A stretch of DNA of 64,000 bases from Sesamum alatum (Eukaryota; Streptophyta; Magnoliopsida; Lamiales; Pedaliaceae): positions 33,874,466 through 33,938,465 of the forward strand of contig JACGWO010000003.1 in NCBI GenBank assembly GCA_034509735.1. The letters are read 5' to 3'. Within the stretch, counting starts at the first letter, position 1. Every line of letters begins with the position of its first letter. Positions 44,901 through 57,640 of the stretch are shown here, one piece after another. The notes below the pieces were generated by a model, which worked only from the letters and a program-made list of their open reading frames with translations, made no database searches and was not told the DNA's origin. A program made the position numbers and the translations under genes.

Positions 44901-45540
44901 GAGCAAATCACCATAAATTATAAACTAATATTGAGTGCTGCTGACAATGGACAAACGGATATTGATGGGACGTAACTGAAATTTTATATGGCCCTACTTC
45001 TGATCCCCGAATTTGCTAATTCCTTTCTCCTCACTCCTCACATTAATTAAAAATAATTTACCAATATTTTACATTTCTGATTAATTAATCATTTAACATT
45101 AAAAAGTTGGGCCTCATGTTTTTAACTCTATTATAACTATGGTATAACTTTATTGGAATCATTTAACATGATGATGTGTTTTATATTAGTTTATTTCAAT
45201 ATGTATATGAATTTGATCAAGATAATAAATTTTGTATGGCAGTCTAGAGAGTTTCGTAATCTGTTTAAAAAGATGTTTGCATGCACGCGTGAACTAATTA
45301 TAAATTTTTTAAAATATAAAAAATAAGATGTGTTATAATCCTATAAATTATTCCTTTAAAATAGATAATTTAGGCAATGGCTCTAGTGGTATTATTAATG
45401 CTTGACAAGATTTTATAGTGGGGAAACACTTTCCGACCGTGTTAAGTGTTTTTTTTGCTGATAAATGAAGTCGTCATGGTGATGGAGTTTTAATTAATTA
45501 ATTAACGTGGGTAGGTTACTGCTGCTGATGGGTTTTATAG
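41907..45540. other. intergenic DNA between the two MULEs
   Basis: AT-rich with (TA)n tracts. The only coding-like segment is at 42970-43157. Elsewhere I see no gene, RNA or bounded repeat. Confidence 0.45.
42970..43157 (+). CDS. possible exon of an unrecognised small protein
   Basis: Follows a possible acceptor (ACTTCTATAG, about 42969) and reads through to a TAG at 43155-43157: CLISISEASTCVGQSRATSL, then SSNNDDACSPHTSPTFTFSF and DIPPM. Base composition rises in GC exactly over this stretch (about 42965-43160), unlike its AT-rich surroundings. The tail resembles a disordered plant protein but I do not recognise a family. No upstream exon with a start codon could be paired with confidence. 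The reverse strand is also open (42965-43276), so the strand is uncertain. Confidence 0.3.
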
Positions 45541-45550
45541 GTTATTAATG

Positions 45551-48500
45551 GGGCTTGAAGCAAATTATCGTAATAATTGAAAAGAGCAAATTACCCCCTA
45601 TAATAAATTAAATAGCAAATTACCCCTCTATGATTTTTAAAATGTAGCACACCGTCTTCTTGCAGATTTAAAACGTTAGTGTGAAGGGGTAAAGACTAAA
45701 ATATCCCTCCTTATATATCTAAAGCTGACTGAATGTTGATCAAGATTAGGGTTTCTTTTCAATTTGTTTCTGGAGAGAGAGAGGGAGAAAGGCGAGACGA
45801 GAGGCGATTTGAACCAAAACCCTAGAAATCGAAATCCACTGCAAAAATCGAGCAAATCCACCGGTGAAAATCTGTGAAAACGATTGGGTCTTCTCCCCAA
45901 CATACTCCGTAAGTATTTTACTTACTTTTTTTTTTGTTTTCTAGGGTTTTTAGTTTACTGATTTATCTTTTTTTGTTTGGTAAGAGATCCGCGACCTCTC
46001 AGCTGAAATCGTAATCCAGATCCAGAGGAAAAACGTGTGCTATTAAGGTAGATGTTGAACTGGTTCAGTATTTTTTTTTGAATATTTTTGTTTAAAGATT
46101 TAGTACTAATTTGGTTTATGTTTCTGTTCTTGTATTGCTTTTATGGAGGCTTTTTTTTGAGTGAAAAAAGCTGGAGGAACTGAGATCTGGAATGGAGGTA
46201 TGTCTCTGTACAAAAATGTGAACCTGTGCCGCTTTTATACTGATTTGTATCAAATATTGTTTTGTTTATTCTGCTGAAAAAACATGATGCTTTGATTTGG
46301 GTTTCTGAACATGATGCATTTTATGCTGCTTCTTTTATCCTGCATTTTTTTATTCTGTTTTCATCATGTGGTCCTAACTGTGTTGGGTTTATTTAATTGT
46401 TTATGTACTTGTGGTCCCAACTGTGTTGGATTTATTTAATTGTTTATGCACTTGCTGTCCCAACTGTGTTGGGTTTATAATTGTCTATTCTTTATGTTTT
46501 TTCTGTGTTTTAAGTTTCTGTTTTTGTTGGTTTAATGCAGACATTCGATTATCATGATATACACTTCTTTTGGGGTGGGAAATTTGTTTTCAACCCCAAA
46601 TTTAGATATGTAGGAGGGAATAAAAAGGTTTTCACACATGTTGACATAGACTACATTGGGTGGTATGACCTAGGAGAAATGTATGAGCAAGTTGGTGGGA
46701 AAAAATTCTGTCTAAAATTTTACTACAGGATACCCACTCTTCCATGGGATATGGGCATAAGAGAAATTAAGGAAGATAATGCTAGTTATGCTATTTGGAA
46801 TTGCAAAATAAGTATAGAGGATTAGATGCTCTCGTAGAAATTTATGTAGAGGAAGAGGATGGTGAACCTCTTCAAATGCTAGACAGTCAGGGTAATGTGA
46901 TAGAAAAACAGAGGATGAGGAGATTAAATACTTGTTGGAGGGGATAGATTTTGAAGAAATGGATGGGGTTGAGTGTGAGGGGGCTAATGGTAGGAAGGAC
47001 TGTGAGGGGCAGGGGGTGTGGGGGGGGTTGAGTGTGAGGGGGCTGATGGCAGGAAGGACTGTGAGGGGCAGGGTATAGAGGGTCAGGGTTTACAGGGGGC
47101 TGAGTGTGAGGGGCTTGACTGTGAAGGGCAGGGGGAGGGGGTATTGGAATGAAAACACTGATTGTGTGAATGAAATTCTAGTCCAAAACAAAGATTGTGT
47201 GAATGAAATTGGTGTTCAAAACACTGAATCTGAACATGAAAATGTAACTGAGAATTTCACTGAAATTCCAGTTCAAAACAATGAATCTGTGGATGAAACT
47301 GTAACTGAGAATTTCACTGAAATTCCAATTCAAAAAATGGCTGATTTAGGTAAAAGATAACTCTATGAGAGGTTTTTGAATGAGTCCTCATCAGATTTTG
47401 ATGATTCATCTGATGAGGACTATGTTAGTCCAATGAGGATAGTGACAGTGAAACACATAGTGTTGCCTTAGAAGATATTGAATGTGATTCTGATGATGAT
47501 ATCTTTTTGAATAAAAATCCAACTAAAAAAGAACTGATGGTGAAGCTTAAAAGGGTAATGAAACACAAAAAGGCAACCAAAAAAACTGAAACAACACTAA
47601 AAAACAGGAGAATTTGAATGGGCCAGTGATGTTGGTAGTGAGGGTGATTTAGAAAGTCTGGAAGGTGGTGAGGATGATGAAACTGAAAAGCATCCTGTTC
47701 ATAAAGAATCAACCAGCACTAAATCTTTGGAGTTAGTGGTTGGGTTGAAATTAAAAAATGCAGCCCACTTTAGAGAGGTTTTGAGAGATTGGTGTGTAAG
47801 GAATGGGGTAGACATTGAATTCATTAGAAATGAAGCTTTAAGGGTGACAACAAAATGCAAGAATGAGGGTTGTGAATGCAGGATCCATGCCTCACCAATT
47901 CAGGGTGGTCCTACATTCCAAATTAAAACATTGAAGGGTAAGCATACCTGTGCAAGAACATATGAAAACAGGCTTGCAAATGCAGCCTATTGTCAAAAAG
48001 AATTGAAAATGCAATAAGAGATCATCCAACCAAAAATTGATGAAATTGACCTAAAAATGAAAGATGAAGTAGAAACAGCCTCTGAATGGCTAAAAAAGAT
48101 CAATCCTGAACACTGGGCTAGATCTTATTTTCCTGTGCACAGCAAGTGTGACATTTTGGTCAATAATTTGTGTGAAAGCATCAACAATTACATACTTGAG
48201 GCAAGAGATAAATCAATCATAAGCATGTTTGAGTGGATAAGGACAAGATTGATTTCTAGACTGCAACAGAAAATGGAGGGAATGGAAAAATACAGTGGAA
48301 CAATATGCCCTAACATTTTAAAGAAGCTAAACAAATAATTGCAACATGCAAAAAATTGTTTCACTAGGTGGTGGGGGGGGATGAGTTTGAGGTAGATCAT
48401 TTTCTGTCTAAGTATGTGGTGGATTTGGACAAAAGAACATGCACTTGTGGCATGTTTCAATTGAATAGTTACACTTGCTGCCATGCTTGTGCAGCATTTG

Positions 48501-50073
48501 GGTCCAAAAGGGAAAAAATAGATGACTATGTAGATGAGTGTTACATGAAGTCAATCTATTTAAGGGTATACAATGACATGATTCATGTTGTTCCTGCGGT
48601 AAATGATTACATTAAGACAAACTTCCAGCCCTTCAAACCACCCAAAATTAAGAAGAAAAGGGGTAGGCCAAAGAAACTTAAGAGAAAGGGTCCAGATGAG
48701 CTTCAAACAAGAACATCAAGAAGGAAGGGGTTGACACATAGATGCAGCAAATGCTTTGGAATAGGCCACACAACAAGCAGTTGTGCAGTAATCAAATACA
48801 CACAAAATCAAAGTATTTCAAGGTTTGTAGTTTCAGTTTTTTATTTTATTTTTTGTTCTTGTTTCTGTCAAAGTATTTACTTTCATTCTTGTGTTTTGCA
48901 GGCAAGTGTTCCTGATGAGATTCCAACTGGATCTCAAGCCCCTCCCCCCCTAAGTCAAGAGCAACCTGCAGCAACAGGAAGAAAGGTAGCATTTTTAGGT
49001 TTATTTGTTTTGGAAACATTTCTAGAACAAATGTCTAACTTAGAAAAATTCTGAACATTAATGCCAACAGTCTTCACCAAGAGAAAAGGGAAAAGCAATT
49101 GCAACATCCCAGCCATCTGTACCAAGATCTGCAACCCAGGTATGAATTTCAAATGAATCTTACAGCAAAATTTTGTTAAATTGTTTAAACCTAAAATTGA
49201 ACTGGTTTGTTTTTTTTGTTTTTGCAGGAGCAAATTGGATACCAAGGCCCCAAAAATGTTGGCTTACTGAGTAGTAACATTGGAGGTGCAAGCATAACGT
49301 ACACAAAAAAGCCAACAATTTCAGAAGTCTTGGATCGAATCAAAGAATGATCAAAGAAGAGGGACAAGAGAAGGATTGAAGATATTGCAAGAAGTTTTTT
49401 GTAAATCATGATCTGTTTTTTGTAAATCATGAGAAGTCTTTTGTAAATCATGATGAACTTAGTGACTTTTGGAAGTATGCCTTTTGGAAGAAGATTTGTA
49501 AATCATGAAGATTTTTGTAATTATGGGTTGCAATCTTTGACAATTGAAATGAATTTAGTTTTTTCTTGGGTATATACTTGTGTTCTGGTTACATGTTTTT
49601 TCCGTTTTCTATTTTGTTTTGCCATACACAATTTCTTCACTTGCATACGTTAACGTCAAACATAAATGAGTACAAAATTAAAAAATTTAATAATGATTAA
49701 ATTAGACTAAAGTACAAGATAAATTCATTTAATTGAAAAAATAAAAAATCCAACATATAAAAAAAAAACTGAGGAAATTGAGTCATAAAAAAATTATTCA
49801 AAATAAAAATCTGTGGAAATTGAGTGTTAAAGGGGTAGATTTGAAGTGGGAGTGCTAAGTATTTTATTTAATTAAGGAGGGCAAAACAGTCCACACATGA
49901 GACAAAATTTACAGTTTCAGTCGCAGAGTAGGCGCGTGTGCCACACTCCTGGGGCCCAGGGGTTTTATTGCTTTATTTTTTATAATACAAGGAGGTAATT
50001 TGGTCTTTTATTTATCACATGGGGGTAATATGCATATATGCCTTATCATAGAGAGATAGCATGCATTTTTCCC
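45551..50073 (+). mobile_element. Mutator-like element MULE-2, internally deleted
   Basis: A 4.5-kb element with a perfect 10-bp target duplication GTTATTAATG (45541-45550 and 50074-50083). The ends are GGGCTTGAAGCAAATTATC and, on the minus strand, GGGAAAAATGCATGCTATC, with the same AAATTACCCCCT block structure as MULE-1. It carries a transposase gene missing about 665 bp that encode the catalytic core, so it is non-autonomous. The perfect duplication suggests later insertion than MULE-1, whose duplication has a mismatch. Confidence 0.92.
46192..49350 (+). pseudogene. MULE-2 transposase, catalytic core deleted
   Basis: Same gene plan as MULE-1. The initiator exon is ATGGAG (46192-46197), then a GT donor. 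Exon 2 from 46541 gives TFDYHDIHFFWGGKFVFNP (PB1-like). The acidic linker has repeated TENFTEIPVQ (about 47225-47340). The MuDR DNA-binding domain (47727-47970) shows FREVLRDWCVRNGVDIEFI and CKNEGCECRIHAS. At about 48030 the coding sequence jumps from IRDHPT to the equivalent of IEEIDPKIK in MULE-1. This removes the DGCFLK and SDRQKGL regions that hold the first two catalytic acidic residues. The rest follows: ASEWLKKINPEHWARSYFP, the SWIM finger CTCGMFQLNSYTCCHAC, GRPKK, the knuckle CSKCFGIGHTTSSC, and exons at 48902-48985, about 49071-49139 and 49229-49350. Several frameshifts and stops occur (e.g. after 46825 and 47360). Confidence 0.9.
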
Positions 50074-50083
50074 GTTATTAATG

Positions 50084-51320
50084 TAATGTGATATATCTAT
50101 CAACTGCACACACACACTATATATATATATATATATATGATTAAGTGATGAGTGAAATCTGAAGTTTAAGAAAACAAAATCGGCTTATTGATCTGCAAGA
50201 CAGTGACAGCCATTAACCTTTTATTTTAAAGTCTAATCGATCACTCATCAGGAAAAAACATGTCATCAGTCGTCTCATTGTCAAAACGACATACATTGGA
50301 TCGACTATACCGAGAAACATGATGCTGCTCCTAATTAACCCAAACTCCATTCATGTTATGTATTAGATTTCATTACCCCTGACGCGGGTGTTTGGATGCA
50401 AGAATATTATAGAGTACTATTAGCTAGTAATAATAATTTTGTAATTAATTCATATAATAATAAATGAAGCAATTTGTTAAGATTTAGAAGAAATAAAAAA
50501 TAGACAACTCTTTACTTTTTTTTAAAAAGAGTTTATAACTTTGTAAAATTTTATTTTTAAAATTTATAAGCCCATTCTCTGAAAAAATTATTACACACTA
50601 AATATCCTACCAGACGTTATGAAGATTATGCAAATCAATTTGGGCCGGAATAACAAGTGATTGTTAGTATTGTTGGAATGAGGTATGGACTATGGTTTTA
50701 AGCTTGGGGCTATGTATTGGGCTCAGCCTGCGATTTGTATTGGATCTTTTTATAGTACGTTGTTCTCAGACTCGGAAAAATATACACATGCATTGCGTAA
50801 TGGCTGGCCCACGCCCACGGCCATCAATGAGAAGAATTATCATAAAAGGTCCATTAATACGAAGGAAGCCCAAGCCAGATCAGTAATGCTTTTGTGACCC
50901 GTCTATTAATTAACTGGAACGTCATAATGTCAATGTCTCTGGCCACTAGCTCTGACTTGTGTTTTTCAACTGTTTTCAGGAAAATGATTATTATGTGAAG
51001 GAGTCGATGATCAGATCAGGTGACCACGAAGACACCCTATCACATGTTTACTTAAATTGTCTTTTCCTAGCTCCAAATATTTGAGTTTAAGATGTAAAGT
51101 GCACGTGATATTTATTTTGAGGTAGCCTTTATTTAATTAGGAATAGTAGTTCTCAGACATTAATTAAACAAGCCTTATAAATTTAAGAAGTATATATATA
51201 TATAGGGGATGACGTCGTCGTCAAGTACATTAATTAAGAAATTATTTGATGAGGACGACGATGATCATACGGCCACGGCCATGATCATATTGGTGATGAT
51301 GATAATTGAATTAGTAAAAA
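50084..51320. other. intergenic DNA
   Basis: AT-rich with (TA)n near 50120. Open frames at 50685-50897 overlap in two registers and lack coding features. The last part holds the 3' flank of the minus-strand gene that follows. Confidence 0.45.
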
Positions 51321-51324
51321 GTGA

Positions 51325-51783
51325 TCAGATGGCGAGCATGAGTCCAGGGAAGGAGCGTTTGGCGAGGTCCCTTGGGTGGCTCTGCCACAGAGTGGTTAGT
51401 GGACTCAAATCCCTTACTGTCAGCCAAGTGTTGAAGTATTCTCTAAACTGAGTGATCACCCCTTCTTTGAGGGTCCACACGTGCACCCAGTACACCTGAG
51501 CTCCCTCCCACCCTTCCACTATAATCCGATCATCAATCCTGTCCATGCTTCGGGGTTCAAACTTGAAATCCGACGCTGACGACTTTCCCGTCAGCATTTT
51601 CATCATGTGGTGGCAGTTTTGTGGGCCGTGGAACCACCACTCCAGGTCTTCAGCAATGAGGCCGGATATTTCTCCAGCGCCGCTTGATATCACCTGATAA
51701 AGGCGGCGGACGGTGGTGATGTTGTCCGCCAGGATCACTTTAGTGGCTTCCATAACGGCCGGTTTATTATTAATATCCACCAA
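51325..51783 (-). CDS. wound-induced protein 1 / SAG20-like (NTF2-like fold)
   Basis: A single-exon gene for 152 residues with the WUN1/WI12 family signature: NITTVRRLYQVISSG, then EDLEWWFHGPQNCHHMMKML, VYWVHVWTLKEGVITQFREY and FNTWLTVRDL, ending WQSHP...RSFPGLMLAI. Members have an NTF2-like (SnoaL-type) alpha+beta barrel and are induced by wounding, salt, pathogens or senescence. No enzymatic activity is established. Two start codons are possible (residue 1 or M11, MEATKVILADN); family members often start near the second, and the first 10 residues look extra. A CTATAAAAC box lies 44-52 bp upstream of the first ATG, which favours M1 or M11 with a very short leader. The length agrees with the family. 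Confidence 0.9.
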   Translation of the reverse strand: MVDINNKPAVMEATKVILADNITTVRRLYQVISSGAGEISGLIAEDLEWWFHGPQNCHHMMKMLTGKSSASDFKFEPRSMDRIDDRIIVEGWEGAQVYWVHVWTLKEGVITQFREYFNTWLTVRDLSPLTTLWQSHPRDLAKRSFPGLMLAI

Positions 51784-51826
51784 GTGAAGGGGCTTAACGA
51801 ATGTTGGAAGCGGAAAGGGGCGGGGG

Positions 51827-51835
51827 GTTTTATAG
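51827..51835 (-). promoter_or_regulatory. TATA box of the WUN1-like gene
   Basis: GACTATAAAACC on the minus strand, about 45-50 bp before the first ATG and 75-80 bp before M11. Confidence 0.6.
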
Positions 51836-51839
51836 TCAA

Positions 51840-52046
51840 GTTTAATTTGAGGAACCCACCAGTACCACCATATATAATAATTAAATACATAAGTTGGAAA
51901 TGGACGTCTTGCAATATTGAGCTTTATAATTATGTTGAGAATATTGATAGAAAATGATCAATCCGCACGACAAAAATATAAGTATAGCTAGAATTCGATC
52001 AAAATTTCATTACAACTATTACAATAAAGCCAAAAACCCATTTAAA

Positions 52047-52077
<31 letters not shown>

Positions 52078-53689
52078 TGTTTAGTCAGTAGTGCATGCCA
52101 GACGATGAGGTTTTAGTTTCCACCGGCACCACAAGAATGTACATAGTACGTATAGGAGGATATTCATACTTAAACCTCACAAAATTAAAATTAAAGCTGC
52201 TTGTATGTGCGTCGCATTCTCCTTTTTTCAGAATATTAATTAATAATCTCATTTTCTGGTTCTCGTTTCTTTCTTGGGAGAGCATTATTCCACTTAGCTG
52301 CTCTTGTTATGCTTCATCTTTTTTATACTGTAAGCTGGACAAACAAGTACTTAAATATAAGAAATTATTTGGCTTCATATACGTATGTATTTGGGAAAAC
52401 ACCGTCTACGTACGTACGTATGATCACAATTAATACTAATAATTCTTTTGTCAAAATATTTATTGTACTAATGAAAAGCAAATACGCGGGATACACAGAT
52501 ATATATGAGTAGGACGTTGACGAGGTATATAATTAATTAATTGATTAATTAATTAGTGATATATATATATACATATATAGTTTTATTGCATTAGAATAAA
52601 TAGATATCACCTCCCAGCTCCAACAAATTAAAGCGATATCTATCATGAGGATGATTAATCTTGAATATATATATATATATATATAATATATATATATATA
52701 CATATACATATGTAGTATTAACAACGATACACTAACTACCATATATTTATATGTTTATTTAATTTGTATATATAATGGATATTAAATATATTTATTTTAT
52801 ATATAATGAATATCAATAGAAAATACTTATATGTGTTTTATTAATATAAAGCTATATATACAATATAAAAATAATTTAAGAATTTCACTATTTATGGATG
52901 ACATTTATATTTTTTTGACTTATCCTCAATTATTCAATTTGTTGTGCGCATAACTTTTGTCACCTAAATTTATATATTTCTATGATGATATTTATATTTA
53001 TAATTTAATATTTTTGTGATGAAATTATATGGGTGACAAATCATTAAATTATTATAACAATTAATGATACCAAAGTAATTTTGAATAATTTTGATGAATT
53101 CAGATTTTTATAAAAATATTAGAAGAGAAATATATTTCACTTGAAAATCAATTGGCGTTTACAATATCTTTTAAAGTTATTTTTCGGATATAATGTGAAT
53201 GAGAGAAGAATTTTTTATTTGATAGGTTTTTTCTGAAAAATTTAAGAAATATTTCTTTTCTCATAATATAAATATAAAATAATAAATATCACCGAAATCA
53301 GTTTTATGCAAAAAGTTTGTCACGGTGCAACAAAGGGGGAAAATGCTAGTTATTATAATAATAAACATTACATAAAAATTTAATGCATGGTATAATTATT
53401 ATATTTTGGGTAACTTGTGACAACCGTTTTTTTGGGTTGATTAAAATAAAATAATTAGCATTATTGAATATTAAATTCTTCTTACTGGAAAATTATGCTT
53501 GTAAAGAAATAGATCTAATTATGAGATTGATAGAAAATTAGCTAATTAATATGACAATAAAAAAGATCACAAAAGCTTTTTAAATTTTAAAACTAACAAC
53601 AACAGCTTATTATGGCTTATCTTACTATATATATATATTACTTAATTATAAAAATAATTTAAAAATAATAAAATTACTATTATAATAAA
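51840..53689. other. very AT-rich spacer
   Basis: Multiple (TA)n and TATATA tracts (52050-52078, 52557-52580, 52663-52705) and no supported gene. Open frames here translate mostly to I, Y, F, L and K. Confidence 0.5.
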
Positions 53690-54175
53690 AGAAATTCATA
53701 GGTGTTCGAACTCATGACCTTTAGGAATATTTATTATAACAGAAAGAAATTGTAGGGGTTCGAATCTATGACCTCTAGGAATATTTATTATAATAAAAAA
53801 ATTTAACAGGAATTCGAACCCATGACCTCTAGAAATATTTATTATAATAAAAAGAATTCGCAGAAATTCAAACCCATGACCTCCAGGAATGATTATTATA
53901 ATAAAAAGAATTCGCAGGGGTTCGAACACATGACCTCCAGGAATATTTATTATAATGAAAAGAATTCGCAGGGTTCAAACCCATGACCTCTAGGAATATT
54001 TATTATAATAAAAGGAATTCGCAGGGGTTCGATCCCATGACCTCTTGCAATATTTATTGACATAAAAAGAATTCGTAGGGGTTCGAACTCCTAACCTCTA
54101 GGAATGTTTATTATAATACAAAGAATTCGCAGGGGTTCGAACCCTTGACCTCTAGGAATATTATCATAATAAAAT
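53690..54175. repeat. 54-bp tandem repeat, nine units, B-box-like core
   Basis: Units start at an invariant RTTCGAA-type core at 53704, 53758, 53812, 53866, 53920, 53973, 54027, 54081 and 54135: the period is 54 bp, once 53. The consensus is about AAAGAATTCGCAGGGGTTCG then AACCCATGACCTCTAGGAAT then ATTTATTATAATA. GGGGTTCGAACCC matches the tRNA T-arm/Pol III B-box (GGTTCGANNCC). Units diverge by a few bases each. No tRNA cloverleaf can be drawn. The reading frame on the minus strand (53696-53929) is a repeat artefact. Confidence 0.9.
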
Positions 54176-54416
54176 AAATTCAAAATTCTATAAAATTAGA
54201 ATTTTGATCAAAATTGAAAGTTTTGGTCAAAGACCGCCTTCAAATATATATATTAATGGATGTGCCTCCAACCATGCAATGAAAGGAGGTGGTTTTAAGT
54301 CGATCGATGGGTACTGGAGTATATATGAGTGGTTGCTATACACTACTGACAACTGCCAAAGTCTTAATTAGTAGCTTTGTTTGGCTGTTCAAATTGGCAT
54401 ATATTGCTTATATAAC

Positions 54417-54860
54417 TGATGGGGGATTATAACAATTATAGGTTAAAAGACCTAAATACCCCTCTGCTGCTACTATAATAACTAGCAACGGCTCAGGATC
54501 CGCGCCCCTTATAACCAGGTCGGGTCAGCTAACCCGATCCAACCCAACAACTCGCTCCGTACAACCCGTTGTCAAAGCCATTGATTGTCTGATCACAGCT
54601 ATCTTGGGATCTTGATACGTGGATCAGGCAATTGGGCACATTTGGCCCTATAAATACACCCATCATACTCCATTTATGGTAAGACATTTATCACATGCAA
54701 CCCGTATTAAAATATACTCAGTTTGCATATATCTATCTCGATCTCGAGCTGACTTAAACATCAGAGGGTTTTAGCTGGGAATTTTCCAACAAGCCTAACA
54801 ATCTGTTCTTTTCTCGGGTACCCAAATTACCTCTAATACCCTTGAGGCGACCTGCGACAT
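54417..54860 (+). repeat. element III 5' LTR
   Basis: About 440 bp with CCCTATAAATACACCC (TATA at about 54650). The 3' border is set by loss of similarity to the second LTR. No primer binding site follows, so the junction is deleted. Confidence 0.75.
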
Positions 54861-57640
54861 CGAGGATTGCTTTCAGTTGAAGGACGAGATAGAAAGACTG
54901 GTGACACATGGGTACTTAGAAAACTATGTCCTGAAGAAATCTAGAGAAGGTGAAAGAGGAAGGGTTAGAGAACGGAATGAGTGGTCGAGAAGTCGATCTC
55001 GCAGTATGGAAAGGTTTAGAAAAGGAAATGAGGTAAAGAGAGAAGAAAACACACATGGTAATGCTCCCGTGAAAGGAATCATCCATAACATTGCGGGAGT
55101 CCCCACAGGGGGATATTCAAGTAGAGCAAGGAAAAGGTGCGCTAGGTACCATGAATCAGACAGGAGGGGTTATCAAGTTTTAAGTGTGGACAAAGAAAAA
55201 GAAATTACTTTTGGGAATGGAGATCTAAGTACAGAGGAAGGGTCGCAAAATGAACCTACGGTAATCAAGATGGACATTGCGAACTTCGCAGTACATAAGG
55301 TTCTATAGATAACGAAAGTTTTGTGAATATCTTGTTCATGGATGTATTGAGGAAAATGGAGATAGGGATAGCTCGAATTGCAGCCAGTTCGCACCCCATT
55401 GGTAGGATTTGGAGGTAGCGAGGTGATTCCTCTAGGAACAATAGATCTTCCGGTATCAATAGAGGAAGAGCCCAAAAGGAAGACAATGATGGTAAAATTC
55501 TTATTGGTTGACACACCCTTTGCAGATAATGTGATTTTGAGACGACCAGGTTTGAATTTATTTAGAGCAGTGATGTACTTTTCATTTGAAAATCAAATTT
55601 TTTACAAAGCATGGGATAGGAGAAGTACGATGCGACCTCAAGGAAACTAGGAGATGTTATAATTTGTCTGTCAAGAACGGGATTGAAGAAAGGAAAGAGG
55701 ACTGAAGGCAATTAAAGTCCGCACAACAAAGTGAGATAGAGGAGAACAAAAGAATGAGAATGGACCGCATAGAGCCTGTGAAGAAGCATAAGGAGATAGA
55801 ATTATACCAGGGGAACCAAGCATGACGATAAAGATCAGGTCGCATATGAGCTCGCGGATGGAAACTTTTAGAATTGACTTCTTTAGAAGAAATATTGATA
55901 TGTTTGATGGAGTCCTTTAGATTTTAGAGGAATAGAACCCGAGGTGATTGTGCATAGGTTGAATGTTGATCCCCAAGCCAGACCCGTAAAATAGAAAAAA
56001 GCAAAAAAAAAAAAAAAAAAAAGATCTTTTGGTGCATAACGTAATAGGAAAATTGACGAAGAGGTGAATAAGTTATCGGAAGTATGCTATATAGTCAAAG
56101 TGCAATATACAAAATGGCTACCTAATGTTCTGGTGGTACCGAAGACAGCAGGGAGATGGCGAATGTGTACGGATTTCACATGTTTGAATAAAACATGTCG
56201 CAAGGATCTCTATCCATTACCTCAAATCGACTTGCTAGTGGACTCCACAGTGGGATGTGCCTTGTTCAGTATAATGGATGCATACCAAGGATATCACCAA
56301 ATTTTCATGGTCGAATAAGATAGAGATAATACCTCTTTTATTACTAAAAAAATGACATATATTGTTACAATGTGATGTCTTTTGGTTTAAAGAGTGCAGG
56401 TGTCACATATAAAAAACTTATCAACAAGATGTTTAAGGACTTCACCATCGAATTCATGGAGGTATACGTGGATGATATGTTGATAAGAAAAAAAAAGGGG
56501 GAAGACGAACACCTATACCACTTGCAGACGGCCTTTAAGGTCATGAGGAGTTATTGTATGAGGTTGAGTCCAACAATTAGAGGAGGAAAATTCCTGGGGT
56601 ACATGGAAGAGAGCAAGGAATTGAGACCAATTCAGAAAAGATAGAGGCCGATAATGTAAATGAGCTCACAAACAACAATCAAAGATGTGTACAAATTAAC
56701 GGGGAAGATCGCGTCTCTACTTGTTTCGTATTAAGGAATGTGAAGGACTTCAAGTGGATGGAAGAGTGCAAGCAAGCCCTTAAGGACATGAAGCAATACC
56801 CGATGACCCCACCATTATTGGCAAATTCGAAGGTAGGGGAACCCTTGTACCTGTATTTGCCAATGTACGATGATGTAGTGAGCTCGGTGCTGGTAAGGGA
56901 AGCTCTAGGAAAATAGAACCGGGTGTACTATATCAACAGGATGCTGCAAGAGGCGAAGAAGAAGTATATTCAGTTAGAAAAGTTGGCATTAGCGCTGGTG
57001 ACAATTGCAAGAAAATTGAGACCCTACTTCCAATCACACCGAATTATGGTACTGACCAACCATCTACTAAAATAGATAATCTTGCGACCTAATGCTTCAG
57101 TTCGCCTAATCAAGTGGGTAGTGGAGTTTGGAGAATTTAACATAGAATATCAATGGAAAACGACTGTAAAAGCTCAAGTTTTTGCTGACTTTATTGTTGA
57201 GTTAACAGGTGAACAGCAGCAAGCCACAGAAGATAGATGCATGTTGCATGTAGATGTATCTTGGAACTCAAGCAATGGAGGAGCAGGAACTCTGTTTCAT
57301 GGACTAGAAGGAGTTGAGATTGAGGTTGCAACAAAGCTAGATTTCCTCACCACTAAGAACAAGGCGGAGTATAAAGCCTCGATCCTTGGACTAAGATGGC
57401 ATATTTGACGCAGGGGTAAGAAAGTTAGATGTATATACTGACTCACAATTAGTTAGTGCAATCGGAGGTTCTACGACTATTCGATCAGGGGATGGGGCAT
57501 GAGGGACCTACGACCAAGTTTTGAGGTAGAGAGTGAGGAGAGGTCGTAGACGACCTCGAGGAGTTAGAGCCAGAGCTAGACCCTAAACTGACGATAGAAC
57601 TGGAATCGAAAGACATGAAAAAGTTTAGAACGAGAAAGGT
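54861..57640 (+). pseudogene. element III gag-pol remnant (PR-RT-RH)
   Basis: The gag end EDCFQLKDEIERLVTHGYLE is at about 54862-54920, then an arginine/serine-rich stretch. The protease region (about 55300-55640) reads VLIDNESFVNILF where DTGSS would be expected, so the catalytic DTG is lost. Then come GSEVIPLGTIDLPVS and VDTPFADNVILRRPGLN. Reverse transcriptase (about 55930-56640) has EVIVHRLNVDPQARPVK, GRWRMCTDFTCLNKTCRKDL, MDAYQGYHQI, MSFGLKSAGVTYKKL and the active-site YVDDML. RNase H (57082-57450) has ADFIVELTGE, HVDVSWNSSNGGAGT, NKAEYKASILGLRW and VYTDSQL. Many stops and frameshifts (e.g. 55306, 56318, 56642). No integrase domain follows. Confidence 0.85.

Noticed and set aside
53690..54175. 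tRNA genes suggested by repeated GGTTCGAACCC
   Set aside because: No acceptor stem, D-arm or anticodon arm can be drawn around any unit; only the B-box-like core is present.
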